A stretch of 37,633 bases of DNA, from positions 1 to 37,633 of the forward strand of contig WNDX01000026.1 of NCBI GenBank assembly GCA_009914615.1. Direction: 5' to 3'. The translations under genes and the position numbers were made by a program. Under the pieces are notes generated by a model that was not told the DNA's origin, searched no databases, and saw only the letters and a list, made by a program, of their open reading frames with translations. Origin of the DNA: Herbaspirillum frisingense. Its GTDB lineage: Bacteria; Pseudomonadota; Gammaproteobacteria; Burkholderiales; Burkholderiaceae_D. Numbering within the stretch: the stretch's first letter is position 1; the number at the start of each line of letters is the position of its first letter. Positions 14,700 through 23,853 of this stretch are shown here, piece after piece.

Positions 14700-17600
14700 A
14701 TGAACGCACCCCTACCATCCAGCCGCTTGCTGCTGGACGACGTATCCCTGGACGACAAATACACGCTTGAGCGCGGCCGCGTCTTCATGACCGGTATCCA
14801 GGCGCTGGTGCGCCTGCCCATCCTGCAGCGCCAGTACGACGTGCGCGCGGGGCTCGACACCGCCGGCTTCATCACCGGTTACCGCGGCTCGCCGCTGGGC
14901 GCGGTGGATCAGACGGCAGAGAAGGCCAGGAGATACCTGGAAGCCCATCAGGTCAAGTTCCATCCCGGCATGAACGAAGACCTGGCCGCCACCAGCGTAT
15001 GGGGCACCCAGCAGGTCAACCTGTTCCCCGGCGCCAAGCACGACGGCGTGTTTTCGCTGTGGTACGGCAAGGGCCCGGGCGTGGATCGCTGCTGCGATGT
15101 CTTCAAGCACGCCAACATGGCCGGCACGTCGAAGCACGGCGGCGTGCTGGTGATCGCTGGCGACGATCACGCCGCCAAGTCTTCCACCGCCGCGCACCAG
15201 AGCGAGCACATCCTCAAGGCCTGCGGCATCCCGGTGCTGTATCCCTCCACGGTGCAGGAATACCTCGACTACGGCCTGCACGGCTGGGCCATGAGCCGCT
15301 ACACCGGGCTGTGGGTGGCGATGAAATGCGTGACCGACCTGGTCGAGTCCGGCATGTCGGTGATGATCGACCCTGATCGCGTGAAGATCCAGATCCCCGA
15401 TTTCGAACTGCCGCCGGACGGTCTCAACATCCGCCTGCCCGACGCCGTGCTGGCGCAGGAGGCACGGATGAACAACTACAAGTGGTACGCTGCGCTGGCC
15501 TATGCGCGCGTCAACAAGCTCAACCGCATCATCTGGGACAGCCCGCGCGCCCGCATCGGCATCATTACCGCCGGCAAGTCCTATCTCGATACGCGCCAGG
15601 CGCTGGAAGACCTGGGCATCGACGAGCAGGTGGCCAGCGACATCGGCATCCGGCTCTACAAGGTCGGCATGACCTGGCCGCTGGAAGCCGAAGGCGTGCG
15701 CGAATTCGCGCAGGGCCTGGACGAGATCCTGGTGGTGGAAGAAAAGCGCCAGATCCTCGAATACCAGCTCAAGGAAGAACTCTACAACTGGCGCGACGAC
15801 GTGCGTCCGCGCGTGGTCGGCAAGTTCGACGACACCGGCGAATGGAGTGGCTCGCAGCGCGAAGGCCACGGCAACTGGCTGCTGCCGGCGACCTATGAAC
15901 TGAACCCGGCGCAGATCGCGCGCGCCATCGCCACGCGCATCTCGCGCTACTTCGCCGGCCATCCGGTCGAGCAGCGCGTGCGCGCCCGTGTCGCCTATCT
16001 GGAAGCCAAGGAAGCCACGCTCAATATCAGCACCAAGCCCGATCCGACCAAGGATCGCATTCCGCATTTCTGCTCGGGCTGCCCGCACAACACCTCCACC
16101 AAGTTGCCCGAAGGCAGCCGCGGCCTGGCCGGCATCGGCTGCCATTACATGGTGACCTGGATGGACCGCGAAACCAATGTCTTCACCCACATGGGCGGCG
16201 AAGGCGTGACCTGGGTCGGGCAGGCGCCCTTCACCAGCGAGAAGCACGTGTTTGCCAACCTGGGCGACGGCACCTACTTCCACTCGGGCCTGCTGGCGGT
16301 GCGCGCGGCGGTCGCGGCCAACGTCAACATCACCTACAAGATCCTCTACAACGACGCCGTGGCCATGACCGGCGGCCAGGAATTCGACGGCCCGCTGGAT
16401 CCGGCCATGATCTCGCGCCAGCTGGCGGCCGAGAACGTCAATCCCATCATCGTGGTGACCGACGAGCCGGACAAGTATCCGGCCGGCACCAGGTGGGCCG
16501 AAGGCGTGACCATCCGTCACCGTAGCGAGCTGGACGCGGTGCAGCGCGAGCTGCGCGAAGTGAGCGGCGTGTCGGCCATGATCTATGACCAGACCTGCGC
16601 CTCGGAAAAGCGTCGCCGCCGCAAACGCAACGCCTATCCCGATCCGGCCAAGCGCGCCGTGATCAACGAAGCCGTCTGCGAGGGCTGCGGCGATTGCAGC
16701 GTGCAATCCAATTGCCTCTCGGTGGAGCCGCTGGAGACCGAATTCGGCCGCAAGCGCCAGATCAACCAGTCGTCCTGCAACAAGGATTATTCCTGCGTGA
16801 ACGGCTTCTGTCCCAGCTTCGTCACCGTCGAAGGCGGCAAGCTGAAGAAGCCGGCACGCGTCCAGGCCGGCGCCGCGGGCGACAGTGCGCCCGCCACGCC
16901 CAAGCTGCCCGAACCGGCGCTGCCGTCGCTGGCCGAGCCTTACGGCATCCTGGTCGCCGGCGTGGGCGGCACCGGCGTGATCACCATCGGCCAGATCATC
17001 GCCATGGCGGCGCATCTGGAAGGCCGCGCCTGCTCGGTGCTGGACATGACCGGGCTGGCGCAGAAGGGCGGCGCCGTGATGTCGCACGTGCGGGTGGCCG
17101 AGCAGGCCGATCACATCTATTCCACGCGCGTGGGGACCGGCGCGGCGAACCTGGTGATCGGCTGCGACGTGATCGTGGCCGCCAGCCGCGATGCCTTGTC
17201 GCGCATGGGCGAGGGCCGCACGCATGCGGCGGTGAACTCGACCCAGACCCCGACGGCGGCCTTCGTGCGCAATCCGGATTGGCAATTCCCGACGGCTTCC
17301 AGCGAAGGCGAGATTGCCAAGGCCTGTGGCCGCGACAACCTGGCGCTGGTGGACGCGGGCCGCATTGCCACCGCACTGATGGGCGACGCCATCGCGACCA
17401 ATATGTTCATGCTGGGCTATGCCTGGCAGCGAGGCTGGGTGCCGCTGTCGGACGCGGCGCTGCTGCGCGCCATCGAGCTGAACGCGCAACAGGTGGAGTT
17501 CAACAAGCAGGCGTTTTCGTGGGGCCGCGTGGCGGCGCATGACATCGATACCGTGCTCAACGCCGCCAAGCGCAACGGCATGACGGCCCAGGTGATCGAG

Positions 17601-18320
17601 TTCAAGCGCGCGCCCTCGCTGGAAGAGACCGTGGAGCGTCGCGTGACTTTCCTGAGCGCCTACCAGAACGCCGCCTATGCACGCCGCTACAGCGACTTCG
17701 TGCAGCAGGTGCGTACCGCCGAAAGCGCGCTGGGCGAAGCCGGCAAGCCGCTCAAGCTGACCCAGGCGGTGGCGCAGTATCTGTTCAAGCTGATGGCCTA
17801 CAAGGACGAGTACGAAGTCGCGCGGCTCTACACCGACGGTACTTTCCGCGACAAGATTGCATCGATGTTCGAAGGCGATTACCAGATCAAATTCCACCTG
17901 GCGCCGCCGCTGCTGGCCAAGCACGACGACAAGGGGCATCTGGTCAAGAAGCAGTACGGCGCATGGATGATGCCGGCCTTCGGCGTACTGGCCAAGCTGC
18001 GCTTCCTGCGCGGCACGGCGTTCGATCCCTTCGGCTACACCACGGAACGCAAGCAGGAGCGGGCGCTGATCGGGGAGTACGAGGCGACTGTCGTGCGCTT
18101 GCTGGGCAAGCTGACGGCCGACAATCTGGCGCAGGTGGTCGCGGTGGCGCGCATTCCGGAAGATATTCGCGGCTACGGTCACGTGAAGGAGCGCCACCTG
18201 AAGGCGGCCAAGCAGAAGGAAGCTTCCTTGCTGGCGATGATCGAGCATCCCGAGCGGCAAGGCATCACCGTGGCCGATGTGCCGTTCGGGCCGGATGGGG
18301 GAGGGAAGCGGGCGGCTTGA
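14700..18320 (+). CDS. Indolepyruvate ferredoxin oxidoreductase, large fused form
   Basis: The enzyme oxidatively decarboxylates aryl-pyruvates (from tryptophan, phenylalanine, tyrosine) to aryl-acetyl-CoA with TPP and iron-sulphur clusters. The 1206-residue chain fuses all parts: N-terminal transferase-like half, TPP-binding core with HFCSGCPHNTST near 454 and GDGTYFHSG, a cysteine cluster CEGCGDCSVQSNC near 658-670 with further cysteines, then the gamma domain with GVGGTGVITIGQ near 754-765 and a long C-terminal domain. The ATG at 14700 has GGAGA upstream and gives the usual MNAP-type start; the earlier in-frame ATG at 14625 lacks a ribosome site. It follows phhA across the sRNA-bearing gap, consistent with aromatic amino acid catabolism. 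Confidence 0.93.
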   Translation: MNAPLPSSRLLLDDVSLDDKYTLERGRVFMTGIQALVRLPILQRQYDVRAGLDTAGFITGYRGSPLGAVDQTAEKARRYLEAHQVKFHPGMNEDLAATSVWGTQQVNLFPGAKHDGVFSLWYGKGPGVDRCCDVFKHANMAGTSKHGGVLVIAGDDHAAKSSTAAHQSEHILKACGIPVLYPSTVQEYLDYGLHGWAMSRYTGLWVAMKCVTDLVESGMSVMIDPDRVKIQIPDFELPPDGLNIRLPDAVLAQEARMNNYKWYAALAYARVNKLNRIIWDSPRARIGIITAGKSYLDTRQALEDLGIDEQVASDIGIRLYKVGMTWPLEAEGVREFAQGLDEILVVEEKRQILEYQLKEELYNWRDDVRPRVVGKFDDTGEWSGSQREGHGNWLLPATYELNPAQIARAIATRISRYFAGHPVEQRVRARVAYLEAKEATLNISTKPDPTKDRIPHFCSGCPHNTSTKLPEGSRGLAGIGCHYMVTWMDRETNVFTHMGGEGVTWVGQAPFTSEKHVFANLGDGTYFHSGLLAVRAAVAANVNITYKILYNDAVAMTGGQEFDGPLDPAMISRQLAAENVNPIIVVTDEPDKYPAGTRWAEGVTIRHRSELDAVQRELREVSGVSAMIYDQTCASEKRRRRKRNAYPDPAKRAVINEAVCEGCGDCSVQSNCLSVEPLETEFGRKRQINQSSCNKDYSCVNGFCPSFVTVEGGKLKKPARVQAGAAGDSAPATPKLPEPALPSLAEPYGILVAGVGGTGVITIGQIIAMAAHLEGRACSVLDMTGLAQKGGAVMSHVRVAEQADHIYSTRVGTGAANLVIGCDVIVAASRDALSRMGEGRTHAAVNSTQTPTAAFVRNPDWQFPTASSEGEIAKACGRDNLALVDAGRIATALMGDAIATNMFMLGYAWQRGWVPLSDAALLRAIELNAQQVEFNKQAFSWGRVAAHDIDTVLNAAKRNGMTAQVIEFKRAPSLEETVERRVTFLSAYQNAAYARRYSDFVQQVRTAESALGEAGKPLKLTQAVAQYLFKLMAYKDEYEVARLYTDGTFRDKIASMFEGDYQIKFHLAPPLLAKHDDKGHLVKKQYGAWMMPAFGVLAKLRFLRGTAFDPFGYTTERKQERALIGEYEATVVRLLGKLTADNLAQVVAVARIPEDIRGYGHVKERHLKAAKQKEASLLAMIEHPERQGITVADVPFGPDGGGKRAA

Positions 18321-18378
18321 GCGGGGCGCTGGCCGTCTCCGTGGACTGTGCAACAGTCGCGGGGTTCTGATTTCCGTC

Positions 18379-18416
18379 AGGACGATGTCGCCGGGATTGA
18401 ACCCGGCCGTCGTCCT
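18379..18416. terminator. Nested inverted repeat in the convergent gap between the oxidoreductase gene and prmC
   Basis: AGGACGA (18379-18385) pairs with TCGTCCT (18410-18416), and inside it CCGGG (18391-18395) with CCCGG (18402-18406). The location between two convergent genes suits transcription termination, but there is no T-run on either strand, so a rho-dependent site or a small intergenic repeat is equally possible. Confidence 0.4.
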
Positions 18417-18495
18417 GGTGAAGGCCGGGATCCGGCGACTGTTGACGTTCCGTGTTTGCCGTATCGGCGTTTGAAGTGATCGCAGGCGCCCGCGC

Positions 18496-19332
18496 TCAGC
18501 CCAGCCGCCCGCCGCTCACCCGCTCGATGCCGGCCAGATCCTTCCAGCTCTGCACCTCGCCGAACCCGGTTCCCGACAGCAGGGCGCGCACCGCTGCCGC
18601 CTGGTCGTAGCCGTGCTCCATGAGCAGCCAGCCGCCGCGCCGCAGATGCGCGCCGGCGCCGGCGATGATGCTGCGCAAGTCCGACAGGCCGTCGGCATGA
18701 TCGGTCAATGCATCGACCGGTTCGAAGCGCAGATCGCCCTGCGACAGGTGCGCGTCGCCGGCGACGATATAGGGCGGGTTGGCCGCGATGACATCGAACG
18801 CCGGCGTGGCTGCCGGCAGTCCCTGGTACCAGTCGCTCAGGCGGAAATCCACTTGCACGCCGTTGGTGGACGCATTGCCGCGCGCCACCTCCAGCGCGGC
18901 GGCGCTGGCGTCGAGCGCCGAAATCGAGGCGTCGGGCCGCGTATGCGCAATGGCCACCGCGATCGCACCCGAACCGGTCCCCATGTCCAGCAGGCGTCCA
19001 CCTTGCGGCAGGCGCTCCATGGCCAGTTCCACCAGCAGCTCGGTATCCGGCCGCGGGATCAGCACGTCCGGCGTGACGCGGAAATCCAGTCCGTAGAATT
19101 CGCGCGCGCCGACGATGTAGGCAATCGGCTCGCCGCGCAGCCGGCGCGCGAACAGCGCGCCCAGCGCATCGGCTTCGGCCAGCGTCAGCCGGCGCTCGGA
19201 TTGCGTGATCAGCTGCACCCGCGTCAGGCGCAGCGCATGGCAAAGCAGGATGCGGTTTTCCAGCGCATCCAGCGGCGCCGTCTTCAATACCGTCGCCAGC
19301 GTGCAGCCGGCGAAGCTGGATGCGTGTTCCAT
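18496..19332 (-). CDS. prmC: Peptide chain release factor N5-glutamine methyltransferase
   Basis: PrmC methylates the glutamine of the GGQ motif of release factors RF1 and RF2 using S-adenosylmethionine. The 278-residue product has an N-terminal helical domain, the SAM-binding GTGSG (118-122) and the substrate-glutamine motif NPPY (185-188), with IPRPDTELLVE before the methyltransferase fold. It belongs to the minus-strand run hemA, prfA, dsbB, prmC; its substrate RF1 is encoded there by prfA. It begins 13 bp after the dsbB stop codon, so it is co-transcribed at least with dsbB. Confidence 0.94.
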   Translation of the reverse strand: MEHASSFAGCTLATVLKTAPLDALENRILLCHALRLTRVQLITQSERRLTLAEADALGALFARRLRGEPIAYIVGAREFYGLDFRVTPDVLIPRPDTELLVELAMERLPQGGRLLDMGTGSGAIAVAIAHTRPDASISALDASAAALEVARGNASTNGVQVDFRLSDWYQGLPAATPAFDVIAANPPYIVAGDAHLSQGDLRFEPVDALTDHADGLSDLRSIIAGAGAHLRRGGWLLMEHGYDQAAAVRALLSGTGFGEVQSWKDLAGIERVSGGRLG

Positions 19333-19345
19333 GCGGGGATCGGAC

Positions 19346-19837
19346 TCAGTAGCCGAAACGCGACGGGGCGCGCTTGAACACCTGGATCAGCAGCGCCAGG
19401 CCCAGGATCACGAACCAGGTCAGCGCCCAGGTCGGGATCTGCAGGCCGAACACCGGCGGCCACGGCGCCGAGCAGAAGCCGTCGGCGGTGAACATCTGCG
19501 GCCACAGCTTGGCAGTGGGCAACTGGTTGAGCGCGGTTTCCAGCGGATCGGTGGTGCACGACACGCCCGGATGCGCCTTCACGTACAGGTGCCAGATCGC
19601 GGTGCCGGCGCCGCCCAGCGCCGCCAGCACGCCCAGCGCGGCGCTGCCGCGGCGCGCCGGCGCGGGCATGAAATAGGCCAGCAGCGAGAACGCCGCCACC
19701 AGGATGAACATATAGCGCTGGATCACGCACAGCGGGCAAGGCTGCATTTCTTCGACGATCTGCAGATACATGGCGAAGCCGAGCAGCGCGACGCACACCA
19801 GCGCCACCAGCAGGAATACCGACTTGGATGATTTCAT
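19346..19837 (-). CDS. dsbB: Disulfide bond formation protein DsbB
   Basis: DsbB is an inner-membrane protein that reoxidises periplasmic DsbA and passes electrons to quinones. The 163-residue product has four membrane helices, the first-loop pair CPLC (C34 and C37) and the second-loop cysteines C94 and C122, the full redox set, with the conserved QRY after CPLC. It is inserted between prfA and prmC, which are usually adjacent. A possible promoter precedes it, so it and prmC may be transcribed apart from hemA-prfA. Confidence 0.95.
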   Translation of the reverse strand: MKSSKSVFLLVALVCVALLGFAMYLQIVEEMQPCPLCVIQRYMFILVAAFSLLAYFMPAPARRGSAALGVLAALGGAGTAIWHLYVKAHPGVSCTTDPLETALNQLPTAKLWPQMFTADGFCSAPWPPVFGLQIPTWALTWFVILGLALLIQVFKRAPSRFGY

Positions 19838-19892
19838 GAATTGTTCGCTTTGATATGGGTGGTTGACCGTCCTGGCGCAGATGCCATGACGG

Positions 19893-19921
19893 ATTGTAGT
19901 GGAGAGCCCCGGTTGCTTGCA
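19893..19921 (-). promoter_or_regulatory. Possible promoter of dsbB-prmC
   Basis: On the minus strand TACAAT (plus-strand complement ATTGTA at 19893-19898) is a good -10 box; the hexamer 17 bp upstream, TGCAAG, matches a -35 box only weakly. The leader to the dsbB ATG would be about 50 nt. Confidence 0.4.
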
Positions 19922-20004
19922 CGCCGCCCCCTCAGGCGAGTTGTGCGATGCAAGTTGCTCAGAACCGCCGCCGGCCGTTTGGTTCCTGTTTTGCCGCCGT
20001 CGCC

Positions 20005-20026
20005 GCTACGGTAGCCGCACCGTAGC
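20005..20026 (-). terminator. Hairpin downstream of prfA
   Basis: GCTACGGT (20005-20012) and ACCGTAGC (20019-20026) form a perfect 8-bp stem with a 6-nt loop, 33 bp after the prfA stop codon. There is no T-run; it could be a weak or rho-assisted stop or an mRNA-end stabiliser. Confidence 0.4.
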
Positions 20027-20058
20027 GCCGTGTGCCAATGCGAGCCGTCAGCGTCGTG

Positions 20059-21138
20059 TCAGTCGTCGCCCAGTTCCGCCAGCAGTTCGGCCTGGTGCTC
20101 GGTGATCAGGGCATTGGTCAGTTCATCCAGGTCGCCGTCCATGATGAAATCCAGCTTGTACAGCGTCAGGTTGATGCGGTGGTCGGTCATGCGCCCCTGC
20201 GGGAAGTTGTAGGTGCGGATGCGCTCGCTGCGGTCGCCCGAGCCGATCAGCGACTTGCGGGTGGCGGCTTCCTTGGATTGCTGCTCGCGCAGTTGCACAT
20301 CCTTGATGCGCGCGGCCAGCACCTTCATGGCCTGGGCCTTGTTCTTGTGCTGGCTGCGGTCGTCCTGGCATTCCACCACGATGCCGGTGGGCAGGTGGGT
20401 GATGCGCACCGCCGAATCGGTCTTGTTGATGTGCTGGCCGCCGGCGCCGGAGGCGCGGTAAGTGTCGATGCGGATCTCGGCGGGATTGATGTCCACGTCC
20501 TCGACCTCGTCGGCTTCCGGCATCACCGCCACCGTGCAGGCCGAGGTGTGGATGCGGCCCTGGGTTTCGGTGGCCGGCACGCGCTGCACGCGGTGGCCGC
20601 CGGATTCGAACTTCAGGCGCGAATAGGCGCCCAGGCCGGCGATGCGGGCGATCACTTCCTTGTAGCCGCCCAGCTCGGATTCGGAGGACGACACGATCTC
20701 CACCTGCCAGCGCTGGCGTTCGGCATAGCGGGTGTACATGCGCAGCAGGTCGGCGGCGAACAGCGCCGATTCGTCGCCGCCGGTGCCGGCGCGGATTTCC
20801 AGGAAGATGTTGCGCTCGTCGTTGGGATCCTTGGGCAGCAGCATCTTTTGCAGATCGCCTTCCAGCGCTCCCATGCGCGCCTTGGCGCCGTCGATCTCGT
20901 CCTGGGCGAACTCCTTCATGTCGGGATCGGCCAGCAATTCCTGCGCGGTCTTGATGTCCTGGCCGGCCTGCGCGTAATCCAGGTAGAGCGCCACCAGCGG
21001 GCCGAGCTCGGCGTGCTCGCGCGTCATCTTGCGGAAATTGTCCATGTTGGACGTGGCGTCTTCCTGCGCCAGCAGGCTGTTGAGCTCTTCCAGCCGTTCG
21101 GCAAGCTGGTCGAGTTTGGCGAGCATCGATGGTTTCAT
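20059..21138 (-). CDS. prfA: Peptide chain release factor 1
   Basis: RF1 recognises UAA and UAG stop codons and triggers peptide release. The 359-residue product has the GGQ catalytic loop ([18 protein letters not shown]), whose glutamine is methylated by PrmC encoded downstream, and an N-terminal helical domain starting [12 protein letters not shown]. The ATG at 21138 is chosen for this family start; the frame is open a little further upstream. It lies 101 bp after hemA in the conserved hemA-prfA order and is separated from prmC by dsbB. Confidence 0.96.
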   Translation of the reverse strand: MKPSMLAKLDQLAERLEELNSLLAQEDATSNMDNFRKMTREHAELGPLVALYLDYAQAGQDIKTAQELLADPDMKEFAQDEIDGAKARMGALEGDLQKMLLPKDPNDERNIFLEIRAGTGGDESALFAADLLRMYTRYAERQRWQVEIVSSSESELGGYKEVIARIAGLGAYSRLKFESGGHRVQRVPATETQGRIHTSACTVAVMPEADEVEDVDINPAEIRIDTYRASGAGGQHINKTDSAVRITHLPTGIVVECQDDRSQHKNKAQAMKVLAARIKDVQLREQQSKEAATRKSLIGSGDRSERIRTYNFPQGRMTDHRINLTLYKLDFIMDGDLDELTNALITEHQAELLAELGDD

Positions 21139-21239
21139 GGGCTTGAATGCGGTAAAGAGGATATGCGGCGTGGCCGGCGGCCAAGGCGGCTGCGGCGGGA
21201 CGGCCCGCACGCGAAGATGCGGACGCGGAAGGAGGACAG

Positions 21240-22532
21240 CTAACGCTTGGTGCGGAACAGTTGCGGCAGCAGCGAGACCAGCTGCGAGCGCTGGTCGCCT
21301 TGCGCGTGGTGCAGGGCCTGTTGCGGGCCATGCAGGAACTTGGCCGTGAGGCCCTTGGAGAGCGCTTCCAGGACGGCTTCGATGTCATCGCCCTTGGCCA
21401 GCATCTTGCGCGCGCGCTCCAGCTCGGCCAGGCGCAGCGCCTCGCCGGTTTCGTGCAGATCCTGGATCAGCGGCACCATGGCGCGGCTGTCGATCCAGTG
21501 CATGAAGGACTGCACGCGGGTTTCGATGATCGCTTCGGCCTGCGCCACGGCGGCCTGGCGGTTCTCGACGCCGCTTTGCACCACCGAGGCCAGATCGTCC
21601 ACGGTGTACAGGAAGACGTCGTCCAGGCGGCCGACTTCGGCCTCGATATCGCGCGGCACGGCCAGATCGACCATGAAGATGGGCTTGTGGCGGCGCGCCT
21701 TGACCGCGCGCTCGACCAGGCCCAGACCGATGATGGGCAGCGACGAGGCGGTACAGGACACCACGATGTCGAAGCGCGCCAGCTGCGTGGGCAGGTCGGC
21801 CAGGCGGATGGCGCTGCCGTTGAAGCGGTGCGCCAGCGTCTCGCCGCGTTCCATGGTGCGGTTGGCCACGGTCAGGGTCTTGGGATTCTGCGCCGCGAAG
21901 TGGGTGGCGCACAGTTCGATCATTTCACCGGCGCCGATGAACAGCACGTTCTGGCCGGCGATGGAATCGAAGATGCGCTGCGACAGCCGCACCGCGGCCG
22001 CCGCCATCGACACGCTGTGCGCGCCGATCTCGGTGGTGGTGCGCACTTCCTTGGCGACCGCGAAGGTGCGCTGGAACAGCTGGTGCAGATACGTGCCCAG
22101 GCCGCCGGCGGCATCCGCCTGGCGCACCGCGTCCTTCATCTGGCCCAGGATCTGCGGCTCGCCCAGCACCATCGAGTCCAGCCCGGAGGCGACGCGGAAG
22201 GCATGGCGCACGGCATTGTCCTGCGGCAGCGAATAGAGGAAGGGACGCAGGTCGGCGTAGGGAATCTTGTGGTACTCGGCCAGGAACTGCGCGGTGCGGT
22301 CGATGGCGAACTCCACGCCATCCTTGCCCGCGGCGGCCGCGGCATACAGTTCGGTGCGGTTGCAGGTGGAGAGGATGGCGGCTTCGCCGGCAGAGATGAT
22401 CCTGTCGTTGCCACCGAACCAGGCGCGCGCCGCCGCCACCGCCTGACCGATCTGGTCAGCGGGGAACGCCACTTTCTCGCGCAGCGAAACCGGCGCGGTA
22501 GTGTGGTTGAGTCCGACGGCGAGCAAATGCAT
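21240..22532 (-). CDS. hemA: Glutamyl-tRNA reductase
   Basis: HemA reduces glutamyl-tRNA(Glu) to glutamate-1-semialdehyde with NADPH, the first committed step of C5-pathway haem synthesis. The 430-residue product has the nucleophilic cysteine C57 in STCNRTELY, the [17 protein letters not shown] signature, the NADPH-binding GAGEMIE segment and a C-terminal dimerisation helix region. The start at 22532 gives [14 protein letters not shown], the family N-terminus; the upstream in-frame extension runs through the promoter. In enterobacteria HemA stability is haem-regulated through its N-terminus; nothing specific to that can be read here. Confidence 0.96.
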   Translation of the reverse strand: MHLLAVGLNHTTAPVSLREKVAFPADQIGQAVAAARAWFGGNDRIISAGEAAILSTCNRTELYAAAAAGKDGVEFAIDRTAQFLAEYHKIPYADLRPFLYSLPQDNAVRHAFRVASGLDSMVLGEPQILGQMKDAVRQADAAGGLGTYLHQLFQRTFAVAKEVRTTTEIGAHSVSMAAAAVRLSQRIFDSIAGQNVLFIGAGEMIELCATHFAAQNPKTLTVANRTMERGETLAHRFNGSAIRLADLPTQLARFDIVVSCTASSLPIIGLGLVERAVKARRHKPIFMVDLAVPRDIEAEVGRLDDVFLYTVDDLASVVQSGVENRQAAVAQAEAIIETRVQSFMHWIDSRAMVPLIQDLHETGEALRLAELERARKMLAKGDDIEAVLEALSKGLTAKFLHGPQQALHHAQGDQRSQLVSLLPQLFRTKR

Positions 22533-22608
22533 GGAAGTACGCGGCAGCAGGGGCCGATGAGCTGGAATGGTGCAAATATGGGCTGATTTCGCCCTCTTAT
22601 GCCTGCGT

Positions 22609-22614
22609 ATTATA
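22609..22614 (-). promoter_or_regulatory. -10 box of a hemA promoter
   Basis: A perfect TATAAT on the minus strand, about 75 bp before the hemA start codon. No convincing -35 hexamer lies 16-18 bp upstream, so the promoter is tentative. Confidence 0.4.
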
Positions 22615-22739
22615 CCCGCTGCGTAATAAGGGGTTTGGCGCGGGGCCGATAATCGGTATTCGTCCCTGATATGGATCAGTTTTCGGCTGCCGGGGCGCAC
22701 TGGAATACAACAAAGTTGCCCGGATGGAATCAGGCGCCA

Positions 22740-23468
22740 TCAGGCGCCCGGTGGCGGCCCCAGGCGCTCCAGCTGGTAGCCGTAGCCATACACGGTGGCC
22801 AGCCGGTAGCCGTGCTCGGGCTTGAGGCCGAGCTTGCTGCGTACGCGCGAGACATGGGTGTCGATGGTGCGCGTGGGCAATTCGGGTTCGGCGCCCCAGA
22901 TGCGCTCCTGCAAAAAGGCGCGCGACAGTGGCCGACCGAGGTGTTGCAGCAAGAGCAGGGCCAGTTCGGCTTCCTTCTGCGTCAAGGCCGCATCCAGCGC
23001 CGGCCGCGCGGGATGCGACACGCGCAGGCGCGTCAGGTCGAAGCTGAAGCCGCCGGCCTCCACCAGGCGCGCGGCATCGGTCTGCGGATCGGCGGCGCGC
23101 ATCAGCAATTCCAGGCGCAGCGCCAACTCGTTGCGGCGGATGGGTTTGAGCAGGTAATCGTCGGCGCCGGCCGCGCGCAGCGTCTGCAGCAAGGCTTTCT
23201 GGGGCGCGGCCGCCAGCAGCAGCACGGCCGGCGCCGGCGTGCCGCCATGCGGCTGCGGCGCCGACTGGCGAAAGGCGCTCACGCCTTCGGCGGCCTGCGT
23301 CGCGTGCGCTTCCAGTCCGTCCAGATCCACCACCAGCATGCCGACCCCGTCTTCGCGCGCAGCCGCCAGCCCGTCGGCGCCGGCATACACCGCGCAGTCG
23401 CGGCCGGCGGCGAGCTGGCGCAGCAGGGCCACGCAATCGGCGGAGGAGGACAGGATCCCGAGCTTCAT
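22740..23468 (-). CDS. Orphan OmpR-family response regulator with an atypical receiver domain
   Basis: The 242-residue product has an N-terminal receiver-like domain (1 to about 118) and a C-terminal winged-helix DNA-binding domain (about 140-238) with TRTIDTHVSRVRSKLG and a YGYGYQL end. The receiver is unusual: the acidic pair normally after the first strand is replaced by SSSAD (residues 7-11), although aspartates (D48, D50 in VVDLDGLEA) and the conserved lysine (K108 in LLKP) remain. Magnesium-dependent phosphorylation may therefore be impaired. No histidine kinase is adjacent. The ATG at 23468 gives the receiver start; ATG at 23495 would add nine residues. Targets are unknown. Confidence 0.82.
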   Translation of the reverse strand: MKLGILSSSADCVALLRQLAAGRDCAVYAGADGLAAAREDGVGMLVVDLDGLEAHATQAAEGVSAFRQSAPQPHGGTPAPAVLLLAAAPQKALLQTLRAAGADDYLLKPIRRNELALRLELLMRAADPQTDAARLVEAGGFSFDLTRLRVSHPARPALDAALTQKEAELALLLLQHLGRPLSRAFLQERIWGAEPELPTRTIDTHVSRVRSKLGLKPEHGYRLATVYGYGYQLERLGPPPGA

Positions 23469-23499
23469 CGCATCACTATCGGTGCAGGGAGGCATGGAC

Positions 23500-23524
23500 A
23501 AAAGAAAGGGCAGCCAGGCTGCCC
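23500..23524 (-). terminator. Terminator of the min operon
   Basis: On the minus strand GGGCAG and CTGCCC (23508-23513 with 23519-23524) form a hairpin with a 5-nt loop followed by TTTCTTTT. It lies 55 bp after the minE stop codon and just before the response regulator gene, separating the two transcripts. Confidence 0.8.
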
Positions 23525-23579
23525 TCGACAGGCTCCTCGCAGGGAGCCCCGGAGGCGGGCCGGGCCCGCCGGTGCGGCG

Positions 23580-23852
23580 TCAGGCGGTCGGCGCCGAATC
23601 GGCGTCCGGCAGCACCACGTTAACGTCCAGCACCTCCAGGTTGCCCTGGCGATCCAGCGAGATCTTGATGTCGTCGGCGTTGACCTTGGTGTACTTGGAA
23701 ATCACCTCGATCAGTTCCTTATGCAGCGCCGGCAGGAAATCCGGGCCCTGGCGGCCGTTGGAGCGCTCGCGGGCGATGATGATCTGCAGCCGTTCCTTTG
23801 CTGCAACCGCGCTCTTGGGCTTGGTCGGGAACAGGAATGAAAGCAGGGACAT
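23580..23852 (-). CDS. minE: Cell division topological specificity factor MinE
   Basis: MinE stimulates the ATPase of MinD and drives the pole-to-pole oscillation that keeps the MinC inhibitor away from midcell. The 90-residue product has the usual parts: an amphipathic membrane-targeting start MSLLSFLF, the MinD-contacting segment with [13 protein letters not shown], and the C-terminal topological-specificity domain. Only one base separates its start codon from the minD stop. It is last in minC-minD-minE and is followed by a terminator. Confidence 0.95.
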   Translation of the reverse strand: MSLLSFLFPTKPKSAVAAKERLQIIIARERSNGRQGPDFLPALHKELIEVISKYTKVNADDIKISLDRQGNLEVLDVNVVLPDADSAPTA

Positions 23853-23853
23853 G

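Noticed and set aside
14712-18353. Minus-strand open frame of 1213 codons opposite the indolepyruvate oxidoreductase gene
   Set aside because: It mirrors a GC-rich gene in the opposite frame, is rich in His, Arg, Gly and Ala without any fold signature, and the plus-strand frame has clear catalytic motifs.
23554-23571. GC palindrome GGCGGGCCGGGCCCGCC as min operon terminator
   Set aside because: It has no T-run and almost no loop; the hairpin at 23508-23524 with TTTCTTTT is a better terminator.
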